Source: Pseudomonas mandelii
GTDB taxonomy: Bacteria > Pseudomonadota > Gammaproteobacteria > Pseudomonadales > Pseudomonadaceae
Length of the DNA stretch: 64,000 nt
Assembly: GCF_024138395.1 (NCBI RefSeq)
Contig: NZ_JAMYDU010000006.1
Coordinates: forward strand, 1 to 64,000
Direction of reading: 5' to 3'
Positions within the stretch are counted from its first letter, which is position 1. Each line of letters opens with the position of its first letter. This document shows, in pieces, positions 9,778-18,145 of the stretch. The notes under the pieces were generated by a model. It saw only the letters and a list, made by a program, of their open reading frames with translations, did not search any database and was not told the DNA's origin. The position numbers and the translations under genes are program-made.

Positions 9778-9860
9778 GTAGGAGCTGCCGAAGGCTGCGA
9801 TCTTTTGATCTTGTTTTTAAAGGCAAAGATCAAAAGATCGCAGCCTTCGGCAGCTCCTAC
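9778..9860. repeat. Intergenic inverted repeat (GCTGCCGAAGGCTGCGATC family)
   Basis: Two arms of about 35 bp are near-perfect reverse complements around a short AT-rich centre. The arm begins GTAGGAGCTGCCGAAGGCTG and ends in CTTTTGATCTT. It lies just after the kinase-like gene and can fold as a strong hairpin. A relative with different outer bases occurs at 32561-32662. It resembles the REP-like elements dispersed in P. fluorescens-group genomes. Confidence 0.8.
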
Positions 9861-10001
9861 GAGGGCCGTGTTGCCCATGGCGATTCGGCTGTTAGTAGAG
9901 GATTGCGCCTTTTTGTTTGACGCTGCTTGATATTCCGAACAGCCGGAGCCTATTTTGTACGAGTCGCCGTTCGCGGCTCGTACAACAACAAGGATTGCGT
10001 C

Positions 10002-11345
10002 ATGACAACCGATGGCCATCGTTCACTCGCGCAGCGATTGACGGGCATTGATGAGATTGAATGTGTCACGCCGGACCTGAACGGCGTACCACGCGGCAAG
10101 GTGATGACCGCCGAAGGGTTTCTTGAAGGGCGGCGTTTGCAGTTGGCGCGGGGGGTACTGCTGCAATGCATCATGGGCGGTTATCCGCCGGCGCGCTTTT
10201 ATGGCAGCGATGATGGCGACCTGGCGCTGGTGCCTGATCCCGTGCAGATCCACCGTTTGCCCTGGAGCTCGCAGCCTCGCGCGCTGGCCATTTGTGATGC
10301 GCACGAGCTGACTGGCGAGAGTTCGCCACTGTCGACCCGTGGCCAACTCAAGGCCGTGATCGCTCGATACGCCGCTCTCGGTCTGGCGCCGGTGGTAGCG
10401 ACCGAACTGGAGTTCTTCGTCTTCGCGCCCAACCCTGACCCGACGCAACCCTTCCAGCCACCACTGGGCATGGACGGTCGTCGCGAGGACGGTCATTCGG
10501 CGTTCAGCATCAGCTCCAATAACGGCTTGCGGCCGTTCTTCAATGAAGTCTATGAATGCATGGCGGCGCTGGGCTTGCCGCGCGATACCTTCATGCACGA
10601 GATGGGCGTCAGCCAGTTCGAGATCAACCTGCTGCACGGCGATCCGCTACTGTTGGCCGACCAGACCTTATTGTTCAAGCATCTGCTCAAAGAAGTGGCG
10701 CTCAAGCATGGCCTGACGGTGGTCTGCATGGCCAAGCCGTTGGCGCACACGCCGGGCAGTTCGATGCATATCCACCAGAGCATCGTCGAGATCGGCAGCG
10801 GGCGTAACGTGTTCAGCGACAAGGCCGGCGAGCCGACCGCGACCTTCCGTCATTTCATCGGTGGTCAGCAGGCCGGCCTGGCGGATTTCACCGCGCTGTT
10901 TGCGCCGAACGTGAACTCCTATCAGCGCCTGTGCCATCCTTACGCGTCGCCGAACAATGCCTGCTGGTCCCACGACAATCGCGCCGCCGGGCTGCGCATT
11001 CCGGCCAGTTCACCGGTCGCTCGTCGGGTCGAAAACCGCTTGCCGGGGGCCGATGCCAACCCGTATCTGGCGATTGCCGCGAGCCTGGCCGCGGGGTTGT
11101 ATGGCATCGAAAAGAAACTGGAGCCAAGCGAGCCGATCCAGGGTGAAATCGTTGTGCCGGATAATCTTTCGTTGCCGTGTACCTTGCATGCCGCTCTTGA
11201 ACGTCTGAAACGTAGCCAATTGGCGAAGGAACTGTTCGGCAAGGAATTCATCGAAGGCTACATCGCTTCGAAGACCATGGAGTTGACCAGCTTCTTTGAT
11301 GAAATTACTCCCTGGGAACGGCGTGTTCTAGCAGCCCAGGCCTGA
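10002..11345 (+). CDS. Glutamine synthetase family protein (gamma-glutamylpolyamine synthetase-like, 447 aa)
   Basis: The start is ATG at 10002, with AAGGA about 7 nt upstream; the open frame before it has no coding character. The protein has the glutamine synthetase layout: a beta-grasp N-terminal domain with 'VTPDLNGVPRGKVM' (about residues 24-38) and a catalytic domain with 'ELEFFVF', 'SQFEINLLHGD', 'GSSMHIHQS' and the 'NRLPGADANPYL' C-terminal signature. It differs from GlnA and looks like the PuuA/SpuI type, which joins glutamate to putrescine or other amines using ATP. By family knowledge this is the first step of gamma-glutamylated polyamine breakdown. The exact amine cannot be told from sequence. 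Downstream is an MFS transporter, possibly co-transcribed (73 bp gap). Confidence 0.88.
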   Translation: MTTDGHRSLAQRLTGIDEIECVTPDLNGVPRGKVMTAEGFLEGRRLQLARGVLLQCIMGGYPPARFYGSDDGDLALVPDPVQIHRLPWSSQPRALAICDAHELTGESSPLSTRGQLKAVIARYAALGLAPVVATELEFFVFAPNPDPTQPFQPPLGMDGRREDGHSAFSISSNNGLRPFFNEVYECMAALGLPRDTFMHEMGVSQFEINLLHGDPLLLADQTLLFKHLLKEVALKHGLTVVCMAKPLAHTPGSSMHIHQSIVEIGSGRNVFSDKAGEPTATFRHFIGGQQAGLADFTALFAPNVNSYQRLCHPYASPNNACWSHDNRAAGLRIPASSPVARRVENRLPGADANPYLAIAASLAAGLYGIEKKLEPSEPIQGEIVVPDNLSLPCTLHAALERLKRSQLAKELFGKEFIEGYIASKTMELTSFFDEITPWERRVLAAQA

Positions 11346-11418
11346 CGATCCGTCGCCGTCGGGCTATCGTTTTTGTCGATAGCCCGATACTCACTGCAAG
11401 GAGCCGCTCGGAACGCCG

Positions 11419-12801
11419 ATGCGCCAAATCTTGAAATCTTTTCGGGGGCTTTATTTTGCCTCGCTGATGATGTTGATCGGCTCGGGCCTGTTGAGTACTT
11501 ATCTTGCCCTGCGCCTGGCGGCCGATAACGTCGACAGTCTGTGGGTCGGTGCGTTGATGGCGGCCAACTATTTCGGCCTGGTGCTGGGCGGCAAGATCGG
11601 CCATCGGCTGATCGCCCGGGTCGGGCATATTCGGGCTTATTCAGCCTGCGCCGGGATCGTCGGCGCGGCGGTGCTGGGTCATGGTCTGGTCGACTGGCTA
11701 CCCGCGTGGCTGTTTCTGCGAGTGATTGTCGGCCTGGGCATGATGTGCCAATACATGGTGATCGAAAGCTGGCTCAATGAGCAGGCAGAAGCCAATAAAC
11801 GTGGGGTGGTGTTCAGCGGCTACATGATCGCCTCGTACCTGGGGTTGGTGTTGGGCCAGCTGATTCTGGTCATGCACCCGGGCCTGGGTCTGGAACTGCT
11901 GATGCTGGTCGCACTGTGTTTCGCCCTGTGCCTGGTGCCAGTGGCCCTGACACGGCGGATTCACCCGGCGCCTCTGCACCCGGCACCGATGGAGCCACGG
12001 TTCTTCATCAAGCGTGTGCCGCAATCACTGAGTACGGTGTTGGGGTCGGGATTGATCGTCGGTTCGTTCTACGGTCTGGCGCCGCTGTATGCCTCGCAGC
12101 AAGGGTTGTCCACCGAGCAGGTCGGTCTGTTCATGGGTAGCTGCATTTTTGCCGGCCTGGTGGTGCAATGGCCGTTGGGTTGGCTATCGGACCGCTATGA
12201 TCGGGCGCTGTTGATCCGTTGTTTCGCGTTCAGCCTGGCACTGGCTGCGTTGCCGCTGGCGATCATGCAGAAGGTGCCGCTGGAGGTGCTGTTCATCGCC
12301 GGGTTTTTCTGTTCGTTGGTGCAGTTCTGTCTGTACCCGTTGGCGGTGGCGTTCTCCAACGACCACGTAGAGGGTGATCGCCGGGTGTCGCTGACGGCGA
12401 TGCTGCTGGTGACCTACGGTGTCGGCGCGAGTATCGGACCACTGGTGGCCGGGGTGTTGATGAAGCTGTTCGGCAGTCAGATGCTCTATGCCTTCTTCAG
12501 CTTCTTTGCGTTGGTGCTGGTGTGGCGAATTCGCCCGAAAGCGGTTACCAACCTGCATCAGGTGGACGATGCTCCGCTGCATCACGTGGCCATGCCAGAC
12601 AGTATGTCGAGTTCGCCACTGGTCGCTTGCCTGGACCCGCGAGTCGATGAGCAGGTGGTGCAGGATCAGATGCAGAACCCGGTCACTCCGGATACTGATT
12701 TCAATCCGGATGCCGAGCCCGAAATCGAAGCTGAAACAGATTCGGAATCAGAAGACCCGGACACGGGTCGCGAGCAAAGCTTTACCGAAGCGAGGCCTTG
12801 A
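11419..12801 (+). CDS. MFS transporter, YcaD-like (460 aa)
   Basis: About twelve hydrophobic segments lie between residues 10 and 375. The first half contains 'GSGLLSTYLALRLA' and 'NYFGLVLGGKIGHRL', typical of MFS loop motif A, and the charged 'ESWLNEQAEANKRG' loop seen in YcaD-type proteins. The last 80 or so residues are a long acidic cytoplasmic tail rich in Asp and Glu. AAGGAG lies rather far (14 nt) from the ATG, but no better start is visible. It follows the glutamine synthetase-like gene on the same strand and ends at a strong terminator. The substrate is unknown. Confidence 0.85.
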   Translation: MRQILKSFRGLYFASLMMLIGSGLLSTYLALRLAADNVDSLWVGALMAANYFGLVLGGKIGHRLIARVGHIRAYSACAGIVGAAVLGHGLVDWLPAWLFLRVIVGLGMMCQYMVIESWLNEQAEANKRGVVFSGYMIASYLGLVLGQLILVMHPGLGLELLMLVALCFALCLVPVALTRRIHPAPLHPAPMEPRFFIKRVPQSLSTVLGSGLIVGSFYGLAPLYASQQGLSTEQVGLFMGSCIFAGLVVQWPLGWLSDRYDRALLIRCFAFSLALAALPLAIMQKVPLEVLFIAGFFCSLVQFCLYPLAVAFSNDHVEGDRRVSLTAMLLVTYGVGASIGPLVAGVLMKLFGSQMLYAFFSFFALVLVWRIRPKAVTNLHQVDDAPLHHVAMPDSMSSSPLVACLDPRVDEQVVQDQMQNPVTPDTDFNPDAEPEIEAETDSESEDPDTGREQSFTEARP

Positions 12802-12810
12802 TCAAGGCAT

Positions 12811-12850
12811 AAAAAAACGGGCAGTCACCGCAAGGGACTGCCCGTTTTTT
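12811..12850. terminator. Bidirectional intrinsic terminator
   Basis: A stem formed by ACGGGCAGTC and GACTGCCCGT is flanked by a run of seven A on the left and T residues on the right. It can end transcription both from the MFS gene (plus) and from the flgZ gene (minus). Confidence 0.9.
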
Positions 12851-12864
12851 ATGGGAGAGGCGTA

Positions 12865-13611
12865 TCAGAAGTCGTCTTTATCGAAGCGCCGCGCTTCGCG
12901 CTGAAGCTGATAGACGAACCGCTCGACCTGGCGCTGCACCAGGCCGCTCATGTTGTGAAAACGCACGCCGGCGAAGGTGGTGTTGATCTTCTCTTCGAAG
13001 TGCAGGTAACGCAGTTCGACCGGTGCCGTCATGCTGCCGAAGGGCAGGGCGGCGACGAAGCGGTCGTAGACCTGGCCCAGTTGCAGGCTGGCGGTGATGT
13101 CGCCCTCGAAACGCAACTTGCAGCCGGTGGCAGAGATGTCCAGCAGTTTGCCCTTGACGGGCGACTTGAGCTTGTCGCCACCCAGATCGACACCGACCAG
13201 TTGCGCCAGCTTCAACGCAGCGCGAAAAGCATTGCGGCGCTGGTGGTAAACCACCTCATCGGGCAGCGCGCCCCGGTAGCAGCGGCCATCGCCGGATTCG
13301 TCGATGGTCAGCGGGCCATTGCTTTCCCAGGCGATGCGCACACCGTCGTGAAAGCCTTCGACCTTGAACGGTTCGCCGGCCAGCAGAAAGCGCTCGCCAT
13401 CGCGCGGGATCATTTCGTCCAGGGCGATCATGTTGCTGTCACGGTCGACGTCCACCAGATAACTCTGGAAGCGCTGGCTGCGCTCGTGGAACGTGATGAT
13501 CAGCGGGTCATGGCTGTCTTGCAGCTGACGCAGATTGCCGGAGATTTCCAGGGGCGTGGTGAGCACCTTGGGTGGCTGCGGAGCATCTTCCGCGCTTAAG
13601 GCATTGAACAC
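12865..13611 (-). CDS. flgZ: Flagellar brake protein, PilZ domain (FlgZ/YcgR)
   Basis: 248 residues. The N-terminal half (about 15-120) is a YcgR-type domain ('[17 protein letters not shown]'). The C-terminal half is a PilZ domain that binds cyclic-di-GMP, with the arginine motif 'HQRRNAFR' (about residues 122-130) and '[11 protein letters not shown]' matching the D/NxSxxG motif. By family knowledge it binds the flagellar motor or its partners when c-di-GMP is high and slows swimming. It is the last gene of the flgA-flgM-flgN-flgZ minus-strand cluster, which supports the flagellar role and the name FlgZ used in pseudomonads. The start codon is preceded by GGAG at about 9 nt. Confidence 0.92.
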   Translation of the reverse strand: MFNALSAEDAPQPPKVLTTPLEISGNLRQLQDSHDPLIITFHERSQRFQSYLVDVDRDSNMIALDEMIPRDGERFLLAGEPFKVEGFHDGVRIAWESNGPLTIDESGDGRCYRGALPDEVVYHQRRNAFRAALKLAQLVGVDLGGDKLKSPVKGKLLDISATGCKLRFEGDITASLQLGQVYDRFVAALPFGSMTAPVELRYLHFEEKINTTFAGVRFHNMSGLVQRQVERFVYQLQREARRFDKDDF

Positions 13612-13699
13612 GGGGCATCAATCTCCAGACAAATATGACTACTGGCTAGCATTCTGCCAGCATGTTTCGCGTCTTGATAGAGCGTGCTCATTGAAAGGC

Positions 13700-14167
13700 T
13701 CAAGCCTGACTGAGCGGGCGTGGTTTTGCGAGTTTGGAGGTTGAACCGCGGGCATCGTAGAGCGCTGGTGGCTCGCCGCCGGTGAGAATTTTCAGCTGAT
13801 TGGCCGTGGCGGCCTGCTGCACCAGAATCGACTGGCCATTGTTAACGTTGGCGGCCTGGCACTGAGCAAGGAGGTCGGTCAGCACGTCGCTCTGCGCCAG
13901 CAACTGATCGCCGATGCTCGAATGGCTGGCAAGTTGCTCCAGGCCCTGGCGATTGGTCGGCAGGTTGAGGCTGGCGAGGATTTCACTGCGCTTGCGGCCA
14001 TGCTGCTCAAGCAAAATGATCAATGCCTGTTTCTGCGCCAGAATCTCTTCAAGCAGTGGCATGTCGCGACCGTGCAGCGCGAGGGACTCGGTTTGCAGCA
14101 GCTCCAGCAGGTGTTGCGCCGGGGCAAAGTCGTCGATGATCAGTTGCAGTAAATTAGTGTCGTGCAT
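13700..14167 (-). CDS. flgN: Flagellar chaperone FlgN
   Basis: 155 residues, all alpha-helical, with 'QLIIDDFAPAQHLLELLQ' at the N-terminus and 'EEILAQKQALIILLEQHGR' in the long central helix, characteristic of FlgN. FlgN is the export chaperone for the hook-filament junction proteins FlgK and FlgL. It follows flgM by 48 bp and precedes flgZ, as in other pseudomonads. The C-terminal quarter is polar and probably disordered. Confidence 0.92.
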   Translation of the reverse strand: MHDTNLLQLIIDDFAPAQHLLELLQTESLALHGRDMPLLEEILAQKQALIILLEQHGRKRSEILASLNLPTNRQGLEQLASHSSIGDQLLAQSDVLTDLLAQCQAANVNNGQSILVQQAATANQLKILTGGEPPALYDARGSTSKLAKPRPLSQA

Positions 14168-14215
14168 GGCTGGCCTTGGGTTTTAAGCGTCCAAAAGCCT
14201 GGCGCGGGCCGTGGC

Positions 14216-14542
14216 CTAGCGCTGGGCTTCGAAGTTGAGCAGTTTGCTGGCTACACGGTTGCTGTCGACTTTATAGCTGCCATCGGCAATCGCTGCTTTC
14301 AACTCGGCCACGCGGGCTTTGTCGACGGCAGGTTGATCGCGCAGCTTGTCAGTGACCTTCTGCAACTGTTGAGCCTCATTGCTGAGGTGTACCGATTCCC
14401 CGCTTTTGGTGGTACTGGCCTGTTCGGCCGGGGTATTCAGCGGCGCGGATTGGCCGGCTTCGGCGGTTTCCTTCGCGGCGCTGGTACGTGTACTGCCCGT
14501 AAGTGACGAGGAGCTGTTTAAACGACTGAAATCGATGACCAT
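14216..14542 (-). CDS. flgM: Anti-sigma-28 factor FlgM
   Basis: 108 residues. The N-terminal half is Ser/Thr/Ala-rich and disordered. The C-terminal half (about 55-105) has the FlgM sigma-binding helices ('[17 protein letters not shown]' and '[17 protein letters not shown]'). FlgM holds FliA inactive until the hook-basal body is complete and is then exported. A FliA-type promoter lies directly upstream (14579-14605), so FliA should drive its own inhibitor, as known in enteric bacteria. AGAGG precedes the ATG at a suitable distance. Confidence 0.94.
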   Translation of the reverse strand: MVIDFSRLNSSSSLTGSTRTSAAKETAEAGQSAPLNTPAEQASTTKSGESVHLSNEAQQLQKVTDKLRDQPAVDKARVAELKAAIADGSYKVDSNRVASKLLNFEAQR

Positions 14543-14578
14543 GACAAAAAACCTCTGGATATTTGGACGCTTGCCATG

Positions 14579-14605
14579 TTTTCGGCTCTCCCTGTGAAAA
14601 CTTTA
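14579..14605 (-). promoter_or_regulatory. Sigma-28 (FliA) promoter of flgM
   Basis: On the minus strand the sequence reads TAAAGTTT, 11 bases, GCCGAAAA. The first half equals the -35 consensus and the second matches the -10 consensus GCCGATAA in seven of eight positions, with exact spacing. It ends 36 bp before the flgM start. Confidence 0.9.
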
Positions 14606-14720
14606 GGCCCATTTATCAATGAGCGAGCATGCGCCAGCGCATCTTGCGCATGCGGCACAGTTTAGGGAACAGCCTCGGGCAGCGCCATATCTTCACGAAC
14701 AGAGATCCCGTCAGGGTCGC

Positions 14721-15482
14721 TTACATAGAAACTTCCACCTGGCCAGGCGCGGTGACTTGTGCCTTGATGACCCGCTGGGAGTTCAGGTTTTTCACCCGAA
14801 TCTGTTCGCTCATGCCGCCGTTGGACAGCGCTTCACCCGGCATACGTACACTGAGCGTACCACTGCGGGCGGTAATCACCACCTGATCGCCCTTGCGAAT
14901 CACTTCCGCCTGTTCGAGGTGCACCAGGGTTATGGTCTGATCGGCGACCATTGGTCGGGTAAGTTTTTGTCCGATCGCCTGATCGACGGAGGTCAGAAAA
15001 CCCTGATTTATCAGGCTGATATCGCGCTCACGCAGGGTCACGTCCTGAGGTTCGATAATCCCTGTGCGCTTGAGCGGACGAGTGGTGGTCACGATGTCGC
15101 GAAACAGCCGTACTTGAGCGGGTACGAAGACGGTCCAGGGGGAGGCGCCCTCGCAGCGAACCTTGACCGTGACCCGGCCCAGAGGCCTCGCCGGGCTCTC
15201 GAGGGTGGCTGTCAATTCCTTGTCGCACATTGGCATGCGCAGGCGCGGATCGAGCTGGTTGACCTCGATCTCGTAGCGTCCTTGCGTTTGACTCGTGGCC
15301 AGATAGTCTTCTACGGTGAATTCAAGAAAGCCCTGAGTGACGCCGATAAGCATGTCAGGCAAGGTAACCGCGTCAGCAAGGGCAGGGCTGCCAGCGTTGA
15401 ACAGGCAAGCGGCCGACATCGCGCAGAGTAATCTGCGACAGGTTGAAGTCAGGTGTCGGAAAAATGTCGGTTCTGTGTTCAT
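14721..15482 (-). CDS. flgA: Flagellar P-ring assembly chaperone FlgA
   Basis: 253 residues counted from ATG at 15482; the longer open frame upstream overlaps cheV and is rejected. A signal peptide of about 36 residues is visible (positive 'RHLTSTCRRL', then a hydrophobic stretch, then 'SPALADA'). The mature protein has the FlgA N-terminal region and a C-terminal SAF domain ('IIEPQDVTLRERDISLI' and 'RKGDQVVITARSGTLSVRM'). It acts in the periplasm to help FlgI polymerise into the P-ring. The ribosome site is weak. It is divergent from cheV, with 81 bp shared, and lies upstream of flgM, which has its own FliA promoter. Confidence 0.93.
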   Translation of the reverse strand: MNTEPTFFRHLTSTCRRLLCAMSAACLFNAGSPALADAVTLPDMLIGVTQGFLEFTVEDYLATSQTQGRYEIEVNQLDPRLRMPMCDKELTATLESPARPLGRVTVKVRCEGASPWTVFVPAQVRLFRDIVTTTRPLKRTGIIEPQDVTLRERDISLINQGFLTSVDQAIGQKLTRPMVADQTITLVHLEQAEVIRKGDQVVITARSGTLSVRMPGEALSNGGMSEQIRVKNLNSQRVIKAQVTAPGQVEVSM

Positions 15483-15563
15483 AAGAGTTAAAAAGCAAGC
15501 GCCGTGCCGTTTAGTGATGAATGTGCGTCGCAACACACTTAGCGTTGGTGTAGGAGTCTGGGC

Positions 15564-16496
15564 ATGGCTGGTGTAATGGATTCGGTGAACCAGCGCACGC
15601 AACTGGTAGGGCAGAATCGCCTTGAGCTGTTGTTGTTCCGTCTCGACGGCCAGCAGCTGTATGGGATCAACGTATTCAAGGTTCGTGAGGTGCTGCAATG
15701 CCCCAAGCTGACCCTGATGCCCAAGTCCAGTCCTGTCGTGTGCGGTGTGGCAAATATTCGGGGGGCGACCATTCCGATTCTGGATCTGGCGATGGCAACC
15801 GGTTCCGGAGCGCTGAAAGATCAGAGCAATCCCTTCGTGATCATCACGGAGTACAACACCAAGACCCAGGGTTTCCTGGTTCGGTCGGTGGAGCGCATCG
15901 TCAACATGAACTGGGAGGAGATTCATCCGCCACCCAAGGGCACGGGGCGCGATCACTACCTGACGGCTGTGACTCGGGTCGACAATCAGTTAGTCGAAAT
16001 CATCGACGTCGAGAAGGTGCTGGCGGAAGTGGCACCGACACCGGAAGCGATTTCGGTGGGCGTGGTGGATGTCGAGACTCAGCACAAGGCGTTGTCCTTG
16101 CGCGTGCTGACGGTCGATGACTCATCGGTGGCGCGCAAGCAGGTGACCCGTTGCCTGCAAACCGTCGGCGTCGAAGTGGTGGCGTTGAACGATGGTCGGC
16201 AAGCGCTGGATTACCTGCGCAAGCTGGTCGATGAGGGCAAGAAGCCGGAAAACGAGTTCCTGATGATGATTTCCGACATCGAGATGCCGGAGATGGACGG
16301 GTACACCCTGACGGCCGAGATCCGCAACGACCCGCGCATGCAAAAGCTGCATATCATCCTGCACACTTCGTTGTCGGGTGTATTCAATCAGGCGATGGTC
16401 AAGAAGGTCGGTGCCGATGACTTCCTGGCCAAGTTCCGCCCTGATGACCTGGCATCCCGGGTAGTCGACCGGATCAAAGCAGCAGATATCAGCTAG
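15564..16496 (+). CDS. cheV: Chemotaxis coupling protein CheV
   Basis: 310 residues. Residues about 15-160 form a CheW-like coupling domain ('ELLLFRLDGQQLYGINVFKV', 'GVANIRGATIPILDL'). Residues about 178-305 are a receiver with Asp-Asp in 'LTVDDSSVARKQ' and the acceptor Asp in 'MMISDIEMPEMDG'. CheV links chemoreceptors to CheA and may act as a phosphate sink in adaptation. TAGGAG lies at good spacing before the ATG. It forms an operon with cheR downstream (46 bp). Confidence 0.95.
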   Translation: MAGVMDSVNQRTQLVGQNRLELLLFRLDGQQLYGINVFKVREVLQCPKLTLMPKSSPVVCGVANIRGATIPILDLAMATGSGALKDQSNPFVIITEYNTKTQGFLVRSVERIVNMNWEEIHPPPKGTGRDHYLTAVTRVDNQLVEIIDVEKVLAEVAPTPEAISVGVVDVETQHKALSLRVLTVDDSSVARKQVTRCLQTVGVEVVALNDGRQALDYLRKLVDEGKKPENEFLMMISDIEMPEMDGYTLTAEIRNDPRMQKLHIILHTSLSGVFNQAMVKKVGADDFLAKFRPDDLASRVVDRIKAADIS

Positions 16497-16542
16497 GGGC
16501 GCTTTGCCCCTGGCGGTCAACACGATTTAAGAGGCCGCATCA

Positions 16543-17370
16543 TTGTCTACGGGTAATTTGGATTTCGAACAGTTTCGGGTCTTCCTGGAAAAAGCCTGTG
16601 GCATTTTGCTCGGTGAAAACAAGCAATACCTGGTCTCGAGCCGTCTCAACAAACTGATGGAACAGCAGGGCATCAAATCGCTGGGTGAGCTGGTTCAGCG
16701 CATCCAGACCCAGCCGCGCAGCGGTTTGCGCGAGATGGTGGTGGATGCCATGACCACCAACGAAACCCTGTGGTTTCGTGACACCTATCCGTTTGAAGTC
16801 TTGAAGAACAAGGTATTGCCCGAAGCGATCAAGGCAGCCCCCGGCCAGCGCCTGCGGATCTGGTCGGCGGCGTGTTCGTCGGGCCAGGAACCGTACTCGC
16901 TGTCGATGTCCATCGATGAGTTCGAGCGGGTCAACATGGGCCAGTTGAAGATGGGCGCGCAGATCGTTGCCACGGACCTGTCCGGCACCATGCTGACCAA
17001 CTGTAAAACCGGCGAGTACGATAGCCTGGCTATCGGCCGCGGTCTGTCGCCCGAGCGCCTTCAGCGTTACTTCGACCCCAAAGGGCCGGGACGCTGGGCC
17101 ATCAAGGCACCGATCAAGAGCCGGGTGGAATTTCGCTCGTTCAACCTGCTGGACAGCTACGCAAGCCTGGGCAAGTTCGACATCGTGTTCTGCCGCAACG
17201 TGCTGATCTACTTCTCCGCCGAGGTGAAGAAAGACATCCTGTTGCGCATCCACAGCACGCTGAAGCCGGGCGGTTATCTGTTCCTTGGCGCGTCCGAAGC
17301 GTTGAACGGTTTGCCGGATCATTACCAAATGGTCCAGTGCAGCCCGGGGATCATTTACAAGGCGAAGTGA
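16543..17370 (+). CDS. cheR: Chemoreceptor methyltransferase CheR
   Basis: 275 residues, starting with TTG at 16543, preceded by AAGAGG at 8 nt; no in-frame ATG gives a full N-terminus. It has the helical CheR N-domain (about 5-75) and the SAM-binding domain with 'IWSAACSSGQEPYSLSM', 'IVATDLSGTML' and 'FDIVFCRNVLIYF'. It transfers methyl groups from S-adenosylmethionine to glutamates of chemoreceptors. It has no TPR or other extension. A strong terminator follows. Confidence 0.95.
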   Translation: MSTGNLDFEQFRVFLEKACGILLGENKQYLVSSRLNKLMEQQGIKSLGELVQRIQTQPRSGLREMVVDAMTTNETLWFRDTYPFEVLKNKVLPEAIKAAPGQRLRIWSAACSSGQEPYSLSMSIDEFERVNMGQLKMGAQIVATDLSGTMLTNCKTGEYDSLAIGRGLSPERLQRYFDPKGPGRWAIKAPIKSRVEFRSFNLLDSYASLGKFDIVFCRNVLIYFSAEVKKDILLRIHSTLKPGGYLFLGASEALNGLPDHYQMVQCSPGIIYKAK

Positions 17371-17388
17371 TGCAAAAGCGTCAGGCAT

Positions 17389-17427
17389 AAAAAAACGGGA
17401 GTCCTCAGAGGGCTCCCGTTTTTTTTT
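17389..17427 (+). terminator. Intrinsic terminator after cheR
   Basis: The stem is CGGGAG paired with CTCCCG, followed by nine T residues, with a run of seven A before it. It ends the cheV-cheR unit. Confidence 0.92.
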
Positions 17428-17454
17428 GTGCCTGATCCTCATAGACGTCGCATC

Positions 17455-17552
17455 ACCTGTAGGAGCGAGGCTTGCCCGCGAAAGCGGTGTGTCAGACAAC
17501 ATCATCCTTGACTGACACACCGCTTTCGCGGGCAAGCGTCGCTCCTACAGGT
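17455..17552. repeat. REP-type inverted repeat (TGTAGGAGCGAGGCTTGCC family)
   Basis: The two arms are near-perfect reverse complements over about 39 bp, from ACCTGTAGGAGCGAGGCTTG to the mirror copy ending at 17552, around a centre of about 20 bases. The same arm recurs at 20744, 26911, 27788, 40224 and 52806 in this window. Confidence 0.88.
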
Positions 17553-17579
17553 GATTGGTATTGCCTGTGGGAAAGCGGC

Positions 17580-17619
17580 AGAAAAGCGGCAGACGGCGGA
17601 AATCGGTTGCCGCTTTTCT
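17580..17619. promoter_or_regulatory. Inverted repeat upstream of the flgB sigma-54 promoter, candidate enhancer site
   Basis: Perfect 12-bp arms (AGAAAAGCGGCA at 17580-17591 and its complement at 17608-17619) are separated by 16 bp. The centre lies about 77 bp upstream of the -24 element, about -100 from the expected start, which is where sigma-54 activators bind. FleR or FleQ would be the natural ligand in Pseudomonas; that assignment is inference. Confidence 0.55.
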
Positions 17620-17673
17620 GGCATTGCCGCCTTGCCACCGCGCGCAAAGCCCCGGTTTATGGGCTTTTTTGAA

Positions 17674-17690
17674 TTGGCACGCCGCTTGCT
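17674..17690 (+). promoter_or_regulatory. Sigma-54 (RpoN) promoter of the flgB operon
   Basis: The sequence TTGGCACGCCGCTTGCT has GG at 17676-17677 and GC at 17688-17689 with exactly 10 bases between, matching the -24/-12 consensus TGGCAC-N5-TTGC. It lies 44 bp before the flgB start. RpoN control of flgBCDE is known in P. aeruginosa. Confidence 0.92.
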
Positions 17691-17734
17691 ATATCCATCG
17701 TACGAAAAATCAGGTCACCCGAAGGTTTCCCGAC

Positions 17735-18142
17735 ATGAGCATCAGCTTCGATAAAGCGCTCGGTATCCACGAACAAGCCCTGGGCTTCCGCGCTCAGCGT
17801 GCCGAAGTCCTGGCCAACAACATCACCAACGCCGACACCCCGAACTACAAGGCTCGGGATCTGGACTTCTCGAAAGTGCTCGCCGAGCAGAACGAGAAAA
17901 CCAAAAACGGCAAGTTCGCCTTGAACATGACCAACAGCCGTCACATCGAAGCTGAAGGCCTGGGCAATGGCGGCGAGTCGCTGATGTATCGCACGCCGAT
18001 GCAACCGTCGATCGACCAAAACACCGTGGACGCCCAGCTGGAACAGTCGAACTACGCGGAAAACGCAGTCAACTTCCAGGCCAGCTTCACGCTGCTCAAC
18101 AGTAAATTCAAAGGGCTGGTGTCAGCCCTGCGCGGAGAGTAA
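17735..18142 (+). CDS. flgB: Flagellar proximal rod protein FlgB
   Basis: 135 residues from ATG 17735; the frame is open upstream, but the promoter and the conserved N-terminus 'MSISFDKALGIHEQALG' fix the start. It carries the rod-protein motif 'RAEVLANNITNADTPNYKARD' near the N-terminus and a C-terminal helix 'YAENAVNFQASFTLLNSKF'. It forms the proximal rod of the basal body. It is the first gene of flgBCDE, with 3 bp to flgC. Confidence 0.96.
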   Translation: MSISFDKALGIHEQALGFRAQRAEVLANNITNADTPNYKARDLDFSKVLAEQNEKTKNGKFALNMTNSRHIEAEGLGNGGESLMYRTPMQPSIDQNTVDAQLEQSNYAENAVNFQASFTLLNSKFKGLVSALRGE

Positions 18143-18145
18143 TCC

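Noticed and set aside
15483..15956. N-terminal extension of flgA
   Set aside because: It overlaps cheV and lacks a signal peptide at its start; the Met at 15482 directly precedes a proper export signal.
17455..17552. REP arms as a possible CRISPR repeat
   Set aside because: Arms are inverted pairs with variable short centres, not evenly spaced direct repeats; no cas gene is present.
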